The notes under the pieces were generated by a model. It was not told where the DNA came from. It was given only the letters and a program-made list of their open reading frames with translations, and did no database searches. From Deltaproteobacteria bacterium (GTDB taxonomy: Bacteria; Myxococcota_A; UBA9160; UBA4427), in assembly GCA_002719955.1 (NCBI GenBank), contig PBFW01000057.1, positions 1-43,096 on the forward strand: a stretch of DNA of 43,096 nucleotides, read 5' to 3'. Positions within the stretch are counted from its first letter, which is position 1; every line of letters starts with the position of its first letter. Of this stretch, positions 17,341-25,111 are shown piece by piece. The position numbers and the translations under genes are program-made.

Positions 17341-18419
17341 TGAGTGAAATGAGGCGGGTCGTAGGGATCAATTTTGATCACATGCACATGGGGGACAACC
17401 TGAGCTTCGCCCATGAACACCCCGACGTTGAGCTCGTCGGGGTCTCTGACGAGCGGCCTGAGCGCATGGAGAGCGCCATCGCCTCCTTTGGGCTCAAACC
17501 CAGTCAAGTGTTCACAGACTGGCGAGCGTGTATGGAGCAAACGAGCCCAGAGCTCGTCATCCTCTGCCCCGCGACGGGAGAGCACGCGCTGTGGGTAGAG
17601 AGGATCGCTCAGTTCGGTTGTCACGTGATGCTAGAGAAGCCCTTCGCGTCGAACTTGGCTGACGCTGACGCCATGGTTGGAGCGATGGCCCGCGGTGGTG
17701 GCAGGCTCGCGATCAACTGGCCCTTGGCTTGGTATCCGCCTCACGTGACCGCGAAGCGTCTCGTTGACGAGGGGCGGATCGGTGAGGTGCAGAGCGTCAA
17801 CTACTACGACGGCAACCGCGGCCCGCTCTATCACGTGGAGGCAAAGATTGAGACCAGCGCAGAGTTTCGCGCTGAGGAGAAGGCGCAGAGTTGGTTCTAC
17901 AAGCGTGAGAAGGGCGGCGGCTCTCTGCTGGATTACTTGGGGTATGGGGCGACGCTCGGGACGTGGTTTATGGGTGGGGCATCTCCGGTCTCGATCACGA
18001 CAGTGGCCGATGACCCTGAGGGCTTGGAGGTCGACGAGCACTCAATCACGATCGCTCGTTACGAGTCAGGCCTCTGCCGCTTCGAGACCCGCTGGGGGAC
18101 CTTCACGGATCCATGGACGCATCAGCCTCAACCGAAGTGCGGCTTCGAGATCATCGGCAGCGCAGGAACAATCACTAGCTATGACTACGAGGACACCGTC
18201 CGCTTGCAGACGAGGGACGAGGAAGAGGGCCTCATCCTGCCGGTGGATGCCCAGAGCGCTCCCTTTGAGAACCCCGTCCAGTACATGCTTCACTGCATCG
18301 ACACAGGCCAAGAGATCGAGGGGCCCCTCTCGCCTGAGATGGCGCGGGTCGGGCAGCAGATAGTTGACTCTGCTGTCATGAGCGCCTCCCTCGGACGCAC
18401 CGTGGAGCTGATCGATTGA
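17340..18419 (+). CDS. Gfo/Idh/MocA family NAD(P)-dependent oxidoreductase (first)
   Basis: A 359-residue oxidoreductase. The N-terminal Rossmann fold begins GINFDHMHMGDN, a variant lacking the classic G-x-G-x-x-G. LEKPFA supplies the conserved lysine (about K100) that defines the family's active site. The C-terminal half is the family's open beta-sheet domain (GFEIIGSAGTI). The ATG at 17340 overlaps the PhyH stop by 1 nt. A TTG three bases upstream is an in-frame alternative. Such enzymes oxidise or reduce sugar or cyclitol hydroxyls. The pairing with a second member and a PhyH oxygenase suggests sequential steps on one substrate. Confidence 0.88.
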   Translation: MSEMRRVVGINFDHMHMGDNLSFAHEHPDVELVGVSDERPERMESAIASFGLKPSQVFTDWRACMEQTSPELVILCPATGEHALWVERIAQFGCHVMLEKPFASNLADADAMVGAMARGGGRLAINWPLAWYPPHVTAKRLVDEGRIGEVQSVNYYDGNRGPLYHVEAKIETSAEFRAEEKAQSWFYKREKGGGSLLDYLGYGATLGTWFMGGASPVSITTVADDPEGLEVDEHSITIARYESGLCRFETRWGTFTDPWTHQPQPKCGFEIIGSAGTITSYDYEDTVRLQTRDEEEGLILPVDAQSAPFENPVQYMLHCIDTGQEIEGPLSPEMARVGQQIVDSAVMSASLGRTVELID

Positions 18420-19522
18420 TCGGTGCTGATGAGGGCTGCGGTGACCTCCAGCTCCCCGCGCTGAACTTCGCTCCGCCGAAGCCACAAGATCCGACGCCTA
18501 AGATCGGCCTCGTCGGGTGCGGCGGGATCAGCGAGAGTCACCTCGCTGCCTATCGGCGGTGCGGCCTTGACGTCGTCGCGCTCTGCAGCCGCGACCCCTC
18601 TAAGGCCGCTGAACGGGCGAAGCAGTTCTACCCTAGGGCGCAGGTCTTCACCGATCACCGGGAGCTCCTTCAACTCGACTCTGTCCGGGTCGTGGACATC
18701 GCCACTCATCCGGCCGGGAGAGCTCTGCTGATCGAGGAGTCGCTCCTAGCGGGCAAGCACGTCTTGAGCCAAAAGCCCTTCGCTCTGGACCTCACCATAG
18801 GCAGGGGCCTCGTCGAGCTCGCTGAGCGCTCGGGGCTGAAGCTCGCGGTCAACCAGAACGGCCGTTGGGCGCCTCACCTCGCCGCTATGCGCGAGCTCGC
18901 TGCGAAGGGGGTGATCGGTCTCGTCGAGGAGGTCGACCTCTCGATCGCCTGGGACCACTCTTGGACGGTCGGGACGGCCTTCGATGAGACCCCATTTCTT
19001 GTGCTGTTCGACTTCGGCGTTCACTGGTTCGATTTTGTCGCGACCCTCACCGCTTTTAGGGAGATTGAAAGCGTGAGCGCCACGGTCGCCTTCTCCGAGG
19101 GGCAGCGGTCTCCGCAGCCAATGAAGGCCGAGGTCTTCATGGTTGGCCCCGATCTCAGCGTGCGCATCGCGTTTGATGGCGACAGCGCGGATCATCAGCG
19201 AGACGCCACGCTCATCAGGGGCTCAGCCGGATCGCTCATGTCTGAGGGGCCTGACCTCCAGCGACAGGAGGTGACGGTCCGCGCCGCCGAAGGGAGGGCG
19301 CAGATCCCGCTCTCAGGCGACTGGTTCACCACGGGCTTCGAGGGCACGATGTGTGAACTCTTGTGCGCCGTTCAACAGGACAGGCCGCCGCTGCACTCGG
19401 CCCGCGACAACCTGCGAACCCTAGAGCTCGCCTTCGCCGCCTGTGAGAGCGCCAACACTGGCGTCCAGGTGAGACCTGGGTCTGTGAGTGAGTTGCCCCA
19501 ACCTTGCATAGAGGGCTCTTAG
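18416..19522 (+). CDS. Gfo/Idh/MocA family NAD(P)-dependent oxidoreductase (second)
   Basis: A 368-residue oxidoreductase with a classic dinucleotide-binding motif GLVGCGGISESHL at about 31-43 and the active-site lysine K120 in SQKPFA. The C-terminal domain is recognised from FDFGVHWFDFVATL and GSAGSLMSEG. It is more typical of the family than its upstream neighbour and not closely similar to it, so this is probably not a recent tandem duplication. The likely start is a TTG that overlaps the previous stop by 4 nt. No ATG or GTG precedes the Rossmann motif in frame, so about 28 N-terminal residues are not part of the fold. It is the last gene of the Dabb-PhyH-Gfo operon. Confidence 0.86.
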   Translation: MIGADEGCGDLQLPALNFAPPKPQDPTPKIGLVGCGGISESHLAAYRRCGLDVVALCSRDPSKAAERAKQFYPRAQVFTDHRELLQLDSVRVVDIATHPAGRALLIEESLLAGKHVLSQKPFALDLTIGRGLVELAERSGLKLAVNQNGRWAPHLAAMRELAAKGVIGLVEEVDLSIAWDHSWTVGTAFDETPFLVLFDFGVHWFDFVATLTAFREIESVSATVAFSEGQRSPQPMKAEVFMVGPDLSVRIAFDGDSADHQRDATLIRGSAGSLMSEGPDLQRQEVTVRAAEGRAQIPLSGDWFTTGFEGTMCELLCAVQQDRPPLHSARDNLRTLELAFAACESANTGVQVRPGSVSELPQPCIEGS

Positions 19523-19851
19523 CGGACGTCGTTGAGTGTGTGTGGTCCCGAAGGCGCGCGCTGACTTGATCGCTTCTTGTGTGCGCGCTGAGTCGGCGTG
19601 TCAGTTAGTCACCGACTTGCTCCGCTTTGAGGCCGAGGGTCTTCATGGAGCTCTCGAAGCGAGGCGGACAATTTTGTCTCCTCGCATTTCCTGCATAACA
19701 AGCCTGATGGAGCCCTTGAGCGCTGTTTTGGTGCCCGGATTCCCTCTTGCGACGCTCTGGTGAAGGGCGTTCTCGCTCCCATGCTCCTGTCGTGGTAGCC
19801 TCATGACCTGCCTCGAATGCCGCTGAGGCAAACGACCTTTGGAGGTTACTT
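19523..19851. other. Intergenic region upstream of the orphan secreted protein
   Basis: A 329 bp stretch. A 75-codon frame at 19536-19763 has no family resemblance or ribosome-binding site and is not credited. GCGCGC near 19555-19560 can pair with GCGCGC near 19583-19588 across a loop of about 22 nt, a weak hairpin just after the oxidoreductase operon. No promoter boxes were clear. The 3' end holds a good Shine-Dalgarno site listed separately. Confidence 0.4.
19841..19845 (+). promoter_or_regulatory. Shine-Dalgarno site GGAGG
   Basis: GGAGG lies 6 nt before the ATG at 19852. It is one of the few strong ribosome-binding sites in the window and fixes the start of the orphan secreted protein. 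Confidence 0.7.
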
Positions 19852-20463
19852 ATGCGTTTCGTTCTCCCCATCTCTGTTCTTCTCCTGAGTATGGCCCCGT
19901 CTACAGCGGTCGCCCAAGAGGCCATTGGCGCCTCGATGTGGCGCGCGGAGGCGAGGAATAACATCTGCGGTCTCTCTAACCCGAGGCACGTCACGGACCC
20001 TGCGGTCGTTAAATACAAGGAGGTCCTCGACGCTACGCCTGAGATGAAAGACCTCGACAGCAGGGGCATCGACCCTCGATCTGCTGAGGGGCAAATCCTT
20101 CGGCAGCGAGCCGTTGATCACGTCCGCAGGGTCGGGTCCAAGGTCATGCGTAAGAGTGGAAACTGCAGCATGTGGAAGTCCATCTCTCACCGCGACGGCC
20201 GCGTGATTCGTGACTTAACGGATGAGGTCGTCGCTGCCATAGGGATGAGCCCTGTCTCCATGGCCAACTCCTCCGGCGCGCTCGCTTCGGGGCCCGCTAG
20301 TCCCGGTCCTGGTCAAGTGTTTGCTGCCGCGAGTGAGCGGGAGGAGCTGCGCTCCTCCGGATCGTCGTGGACCATTCCGCTGCTTATGGGGCTCGTCCTC
20401 CTCGCCGGGTGGTACGGAGCCCGCAAGAGGGCAGCCGCCATCAGCTCCGCCGACGACGCATAG
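19852..20463 (+). CDS. Orphan secreted protein with C-terminal membrane anchor
   Basis: A 203-residue protein I do not recognise. It has a clear signal peptide with a cleavage site after AVA (MRFVLPISVLLLSMAPSTAVA), a helical mid-section of about 110 residues with three cysteines only (two of them, in NNICGL and GNCSMW, in the exported part), a Gly/Ser/Pro-rich linker (about 140-165), and a single transmembrane helix (about 171-190) followed by the basic tail GARKRAAA. The topology is therefore a type I membrane protein with an extracytoplasmic domain, broadly like sorting-signal tails but without a PEP or LPXTG motif. A strong ribosome-binding site suggests good expression. It precedes an SGNH lipoprotein gene. 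Confidence 0.72.
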   Translation: MRFVLPISVLLLSMAPSTAVAQEAIGASMWRAEARNNICGLSNPRHVTDPAVVKYKEVLDATPEMKDLDSRGIDPRSAEGQILRQRAVDHVRRVGSKVMRKSGNCSMWKSISHRDGRVIRDLTDEVVAAIGMSPVSMANSSGALASGPASPGPGQVFAAASEREELRSSGSSWTIPLLMGLVLLAGWYGARKRAAAISSADDA

Positions 20464-20529
20464 CGCGAAGTGCTCCTGAGCGAGCCGGCTAGGTGCTGCT
20501 TGAAGGGCGCTCTCCTGAGCGCCTCAAGT

Positions 20530-21246
20530 GTGTCGCTGAAGGGAGCTCTTGCTGCCGTCTGTCTCATCCTTTGCTTCGGCTGCGCAGGCCCAGGCGAGGC
20601 AGAGCTTCCTAGCGGTCCAGTTCGAGTCCTCATCTTGGGCGACTCGATCTCGATCGGATACACCCAGCGTGTGCGCCGAGCGCTCGGAGATGAGGCCGTG
20701 GTCGTGCGGCCCATGCGTGAGGATGGAGCGAAGGCGGAGAACTGCGCTGGGACGAGCTACGGCAAGGACCACATTCAGCGCTGGCTCGACCTCGAGGGCG
20801 GCCCATTTGATGTCGTCCACTTCAACTTCGGTCTCCACGATCTGAAGCGGGTAAACCCTGACACCCGCGCGAACTCAAATGATCCTGAGGCGCCCAACCA
20901 GGCCCCGCTTGAGGTGTACGCCGGACAGCTCCGCGGCATCACCTGCGAGCTCCTTGAGTCAGACGCGACGGTCATCTTCGCGACGACGACCCCTGTCCCG
21001 GAGGGCGGCGTCAGGCCGCACCGGGACCCAGGGGATGTCCTCCGCTACAACGCTGCGGCTGTGGCGCTCATGAGTGAGCTCGGGGTGGAGGTGAACGACC
21101 TGTATGCCTTCATCCTCCCTCAGCTCGGTGAGCTGCAGCGTCCCGTAAACGTCCACTTCACTCCCGACGGTTCGGAGGCCCTCGCCGGGGAGGTCGCCGC
21201 CGCAATCCGCACCGCTTTTCCGCGCTTCGCCGCGCCGAAAAGATGA
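20530..21246 (+). CDS. SGNH/GDSL-hydrolase-like lipoprotein
   Basis: About 238 residues. LILGDSISIGYT carries the block I nucleophile serine (residue 39), HFNFGLHDLK resembles block III with His in place of Asn, and VNVHFTPDGSEAL gives the C-terminal His. The GTG at 20530 is preferred because it begins MSLKGALAAVCLILCFGC, an ideal lipoprotein signal. A GTG at 20470 would add 20 residues that partly repeat this sequence. Proteins of this branch are predicted esterases for acylated glycans. Its stop is overlapped by 4 nt (ATGA) by a sulfatase gene, which suggests that deacylation and desulfation are coordinated. Confidence 0.82.
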   Translation: MSLKGALAAVCLILCFGCAGPGEAELPSGPVRVLILGDSISIGYTQRVRRALGDEAVVVRPMREDGAKAENCAGTSYGKDHIQRWLDLEGGPFDVVHFNFGLHDLKRVNPDTRANSNDPEAPNQAPLEVYAGQLRGITCELLESDATVIFATTTPVPEGGVRPHRDPGDVLRYNAAAVALMSELGVEVNDLYAFILPQLGELQRPVNVHFTPDGSEALAGEVAAAIRTAFPRFAAPKR

Positions 21247-22706
21247 TGGCTCATTCTCCCGTCGCGCTGGCAGTCGCCCTCTCCTGCCTCGGCTCCTTGG
21301 CTTGCGTGTCCATCGGCGAGGACGAGGCCCCTCGGCGGCCCCCCAACATCGTCTACGTGATGTCAGATGAGCTGGGCTACTACGAGCTCTCGCACATGGG
21401 GCACCCGTATATTCAGACACCAAGGATCGATGAGCTCGCCGCTGGGGGCATGCGCTTTACGCAGGCGCTCGCAGGATCATCACTCTGCGCTCCGACGCGC
21501 TGTGTCTTGATGACCGGCAAACACAGCGGACACACCTCCGTCAGGACGAACGGGGGCGGGACCCCGCTCCGCGAAGGAGAGGAGACCATCGCCTCTGTCC
21601 TCAAAGAGGCGGGCTACGCGACCGGAGGTTTCGGTAAGTGGGGCTGCGGTGGGCGCGGATCTACCGGCGTCCCTGAGGAGCACGGCTTCGATGAGTTCTT
21701 TGGGTACTACGACCAAGTGCACGCGCACAGCTATTACCCCCCGTACCTCATCCGTAACAGCGAAGAGGTCCCCCTCGATGGGAACATCGGCGGTCGCAGC
21801 GGAGGCACCTATTCGCAGTATGAGATCGTGAAGGAGGCGCGGGAGTTCATTCGCGAGAGCGCTGATGGTCCCTTCTTCTGCTATCTCCCGCTGACTCCGC
21901 CGCACGGCCTCTTCGATATACCCGATGATGACCCAGCGTGGGCGCTCTATGCAGACGAGCCCTGGCCGGAGTCCGCCCGACGATACGCGGCGATGGTGAC
22001 GATGCTCGACAGACAGGTAGGGGGTATCGTCGACCTCATCGATGAGCTCGGTCTGCGTGATGACACCTTGATCATCTTTTGCGGTGACAACGGAGGGAAC
22101 GACTACTTCAAGAGCCCTGAGGCGCCGCGGGGTTTCCATGCCGCCAACGTGGACCCCCGCACGGGCGTTGAGTTCCGGGGGAGGAAGGGGACTCTTTACG
22201 AGGGGGGTCTGCGAGTCTCCATGATCGCGAACTGGCCAGGCAGGATTGAGGGTGGGGCTGTCAGTGACCTGCTCTGGTACTTCGGCGACGTGCTCCCCAC
22301 CCTCGCGGAGCTCGCGGGGGCCACTGCTCCGACCGACATCGACGGGATCTCGGTCAGTCCCACTCTCCTTGGGGATCCCCAAAGACAGGGAGCACACGAG
22401 TACCTCTACTGGGAGCTCGGGCAAAAGCGCGCAGTGCGAATGGGACCTTGGAAGGCTGTGAGGCCTGGCAAGGGGAAGGCCTGGGAGCTCTATCACCTCG
22501 GGCGTGATGTCAGCGAGGCTCAGGACCTCGCGCTATCGGAGGTCGGGGTCCTTGAGCGCCTCAAAGGCTTCGCTATGGACGCTCACACGCCACAGCTTGA
22601 GGGCATCTTTTATGACCGCAGCGGCCATGAGCGTGATCGGGCGGCGAAATGGGGCACCTCGCCGGACAAGCCTACGCCTAAGAATAAGGCGCCCAAAGCC
22701 AAGTGA
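21243..22706 (+). CDS. Sulfatase lipoprotein with C-x-P-x-R motif
   Basis: A 487-residue arylsulfatase-family enzyme of the alkaline-phosphatase superfamily. The signal ends LGSLAC (lipobox, Cys21). NIVYVMSDELGY supplies the first metal ligand (D42, with Glu rather than Asp next). The sulfatase signature is C82-A-P-T-R86 followed by MTGKHSGH. Cys82 must be oxidised to formylglycine for activity. FCGDNGGND and FRGRKGTLYEGGLR complete the family motifs. It removes sulfate from an unknown ester, probably a sulfated glycan, at the cell surface. The gene overlaps the SGNH lipoprotein gene by 4 nt and is followed by a possible terminator hairpin. Confidence 0.93.
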   Translation: MMAHSPVALAVALSCLGSLACVSIGEDEAPRRPPNIVYVMSDELGYYELSHMGHPYIQTPRIDELAAGGMRFTQALAGSSLCAPTRCVLMTGKHSGHTSVRTNGGGTPLREGEETIASVLKEAGYATGGFGKWGCGGRGSTGVPEEHGFDEFFGYYDQVHAHSYYPPYLIRNSEEVPLDGNIGGRSGGTYSQYEIVKEAREFIRESADGPFFCYLPLTPPHGLFDIPDDDPAWALYADEPWPESARRYAAMVTMLDRQVGGIVDLIDELGLRDDTLIIFCGDNGGNDYFKSPEAPRGFHAANVDPRTGVEFRGRKGTLYEGGLRVSMIANWPGRIEGGAVSDLLWYFGDVLPTLAELAGATAPTDIDGISVSPTLLGDPQRQGAHEYLYWELGQKRAVRMGPWKAVRPGKGKAWELYHLGRDVSEAQDLALSEVGVLERLKGFAMDAHTPQLEGIFYDRSGHERDRAAKWGTSPDKPTPKNKAPKAK

Positions 22707-22707
22707 A

Positions 22708-22736
22708 CGCTAGGCCTGGTGCTAGCGGAAAATTTT
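22708..22736 (+). terminator. Possible hairpin terminator after sulfatase gene
   Basis: CGCTAG (22708-22713) pairs with CTAGCG (22722-22727) around an 8 nt loop, followed by GAAAATTTT, immediately downstream of the sulfatase TGA. The stem is short and the T run is only four, so efficiency is uncertain. Its place before a 170 bp gap supports termination. Confidence 0.35.
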
Positions 22737-22876
22737 GCGCTGTGCCTCGTTCTGGACCGTGATCTGGGCGATCTGGAGCATGTCTGCGAATCAGGGCATC
22801 CGCTTACGCTCCGCTTCAGCTCTAGGCCTATTTCCTGGTCTAGACTCCAAGTGGATGCGCCGAATCCGTACATGCT

Positions 22877-25111
22877 ATGAAGCTCGTTAGCCAAAGCCTC
22901 TCTCTCTTCGCAGCGCTGCTCCTCGCTGGCTGCGGAGATTCTGGTGGGGACGATCGCCGTGGCGAGCGCGCGCTTCACCACAGAGTGCAGCTCAGCCCCT
23001 CACCAGAGGTGAGCGCCGCTATAGACGAGGCGCCCACATTGGTGAAGAGGTATGAGGCTGGCGAGGGAGTGGTCAACCGCGCTTGGTCCCTCGATGACGA
23101 CTTTGACGTCCGAGCCTTCAACCAGATCGTCGTCTCCCTGACCAGCACAAAGCAGGCGCGGGCCAAGCTCGTCTTTCTGCGTGATGGGGACCGCGTCTTC
23201 GGGGTCCCCAGCGTCCCGCTCGATCGCAGCCCCCAAGCTCAGGTCGTGGTGTTTGAGTTGCCCACTCTTAGACGAAGAGACCTCCGAATCACGGAGGTGC
23301 AGGTCATTGTTGACGGCCTCAAACCTGAATATCAGTTTCACAGCTTGGACCTCGTCTCTCTCCCAATCCACGCTCTCCTGCCCGGTCTGAGCGGGGAGCT
23401 TGTCAGCGCTGATGGGCAGGCTAGGAGGGTCATAGGGATGACGAGCTATATGCCCTTGGAGGGCGTCGCTCCCTTGTCGAGCGGTGCGAAGTTGACGTTC
23501 TCTGCCTTGCTCGCCGACAAGCACAGGTTCCCCGGCCAGCGCCCCAAGCTCTTCGTGACAGCGCGGGATTTGGACGGCGAAGTCGTCGAGCGTGTCATCG
23601 AGCTCGAAGGGCGGATCGCCGCGCCTGAGGCGTGGGCGCCTGTCTCGCTTGACCTCGCGCCCCTCTCTGGGGAAGAGGTCTGGATCAAGGCCGCCATGGA
23701 GGTTCAGGGTGAGGCCCCGGGCGCGCTCTTGATCGAGCCTCCCTTCCTCTCCACCCAGGCGTCAGCGGCGCCCACCGTGCTCTTGATCACATCCGACACT
23801 CACAGGGCCGATGTCCTCGGCGTCGCTGACTCAGAGTTTGAGGTCAACACCCCCAACTTGGACGCGCTCGCTAGTCGGGGTGTGCGCTTTGTGGACTGCC
23901 TCAGCTCCACCAACGTCACCTCTCCCTCGCACGTCGCGATCATGACGGGCACGCCGCCGCGGGACTCAGGCATCATCACCAACACTGGCCACATGGCGTC
24001 AGCGGCGCTGACCGTCGCTGAGCGCTTTCGTGAGCACGGGTACATGACCTTCGCCGTCGCGAGCGTTCGGCATCTTGGCCCCTTGGGGACCGGGCTCGGG
24101 CAAGGCTTCGATCGGATCGCCGCGCCTCGCTCTGAGGTGTGGGACGCAGAGGTCAGCTTGGATGTCCTGGAGTCTTGGCTCCCCGATGCTGAGGGGCGCC
24201 CCCTCTTCGCTTGGCTTCACCTCTTTGACGCGCACGCTCCTTATGGTCCGCCAGGGGAGTTTGATGGGAGGTACTACCCCGAGGACAAGGACCCCTTCAG
24301 CGCGACCGCTCATGCGGAGGCCGAGCTGCATCCACGCTGGCTGAACGGCGCGATCCAGGGCTTGAAGGACCCTGAGTTTGCCGTCACTCAGTACCGGGCT
24401 GAGGTTGACTACCTTGACCAACAGCTCGGGCGCTTGCTCAACCTCCCTCGCTTCAAGGCAGGCGTCACCGCCTTCACAGCGGATCACGGCGAGAGCTTCG
24501 GCGGCGGCGGCGTCTGGTTCTCACACGTCGGGCTCTTCCCAGAGACCTTGCATGTCCCGCTCCTTCTCTCTTGGCCGGGCGGTCCCGAGGGTGCTGTCGT
24601 TGACTCTCCCGTGGAGCACATCAACCTCGGCCGAACCCTCCTCGACTTGTCTGGGTTCCAGGCCGATGACTTCCCGGGACGGAGCTTGCTTGGGGCGGTT
24701 GAAGGCGAGGTCAGCACCCAGCCGCGCTTCTCCTTCTCCGCGAATGGGAAGTGCGCCGCCGTGATTCACGAGGGCTGGCAGCTGACCCTGAACTTGAGGA
24801 AGCATGACTACCATGGACTTCTCACGCGTTCGCATCACCAGGTCGAGCTCTTCAGGATATCTAGCGACCCCGGCTGTCTCGTTGACCTCGTGGATGAAGA
24901 GCGCGAGCAGGCTGCGCGGCTGCGAAGGATGCTCGTTGCCTGGTTGGTGGATACGCGAGGGAGCTCCTTGGCGCGCTCCGGTAATGAGGACGCTGACGCC
25001 TTAGCCCAGCTCGCTGCCCTCGGGTACACAATGGACGTTCCTGAGACGGACGATCGCGGCTGGTTCGAGCTCGATTGTGACTGCCAGTGGTGCGGGCGCT
25101 TTGATGGGTGA
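22877..25111 (+). CDS. Sulfatase-fold lipoprotein with Thr at the catalytic position
   Basis: A 744-residue lipoprotein (signal ends LLLAGC). Residues about 60-295 form a beta-rich region, possibly galactose-binding-like. Residues about 298-735 form a sulfatase/alkaline-phosphatase-superfamily domain starting VLLITSDTHRADVLG, with FTADHGESFG as the C-terminal metal-binding motif. Where sulfatases have C-x-P-x-R this protein has T348-S-P-S-H352, so formylglycine cannot form there. Thr is the nucleophile in some phosphodiesterase or phosphotransferase relatives, so a phospho- or other ester substrate is possible. The C-terminus ends with a cysteine cluster, CDCQWCG. Its last 8 nt overlap the next sulfatase gene. 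Confidence 0.86.
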   Translation: MKLVSQSLSLFAALLLAGCGDSGGDDRRGERALHHRVQLSPSPEVSAAIDEAPTLVKRYEAGEGVVNRAWSLDDDFDVRAFNQIVVSLTSTKQARAKLVFLRDGDRVFGVPSVPLDRSPQAQVVVFELPTLRRRDLRITEVQVIVDGLKPEYQFHSLDLVSLPIHALLPGLSGELVSADGQARRVIGMTSYMPLEGVAPLSSGAKLTFSALLADKHRFPGQRPKLFVTARDLDGEVVERVIELEGRIAAPEAWAPVSLDLAPLSGEEVWIKAAMEVQGEAPGALLIEPPFLSTQASAAPTVLLITSDTHRADVLGVADSEFEVNTPNLDALASRGVRFVDCLSSTNVTSPSHVAIMTGTPPRDSGIITNTGHMASAALTVAERFREHGYMTFAVASVRHLGPLGTGLGQGFDRIAAPRSEVWDAEVSLDVLESWLPDAEGRPLFAWLHLFDAHAPYGPPGEFDGRYYPEDKDPFSATAHAEAELHPRWLNGAIQGLKDPEFAVTQYRAEVDYLDQQLGRLLNLPRFKAGVTAFTADHGESFGGGGVWFSHVGLFPETLHVPLLLSWPGGPEGAVVDSPVEHINLGRTLLDLSGFQADDFPGRSLLGAVEGEVSTQPRFSFSANGKCAAVIHEGWQLTLNLRKHDYHGLLTRSHHQVELFRISSDPGCLVDLVDEEREQAARLRRMLVAWLVDTRGSSLARSGNEDADALAQLAALGYTMDVPETDDRGWFELDCDCQWCGRFDG

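Noticed and set aside
19536..19763. 75-codon plus-strand frame in the intergenic region
   Set aside because: There is no ribosome-binding site, no domain and no signal for export.
21480..22496. 338-codon minus-strand frame inside the first sulfatase
   Set aside because: It lies wholly antisense to a gene with intact catalytic motifs and shows no domain.
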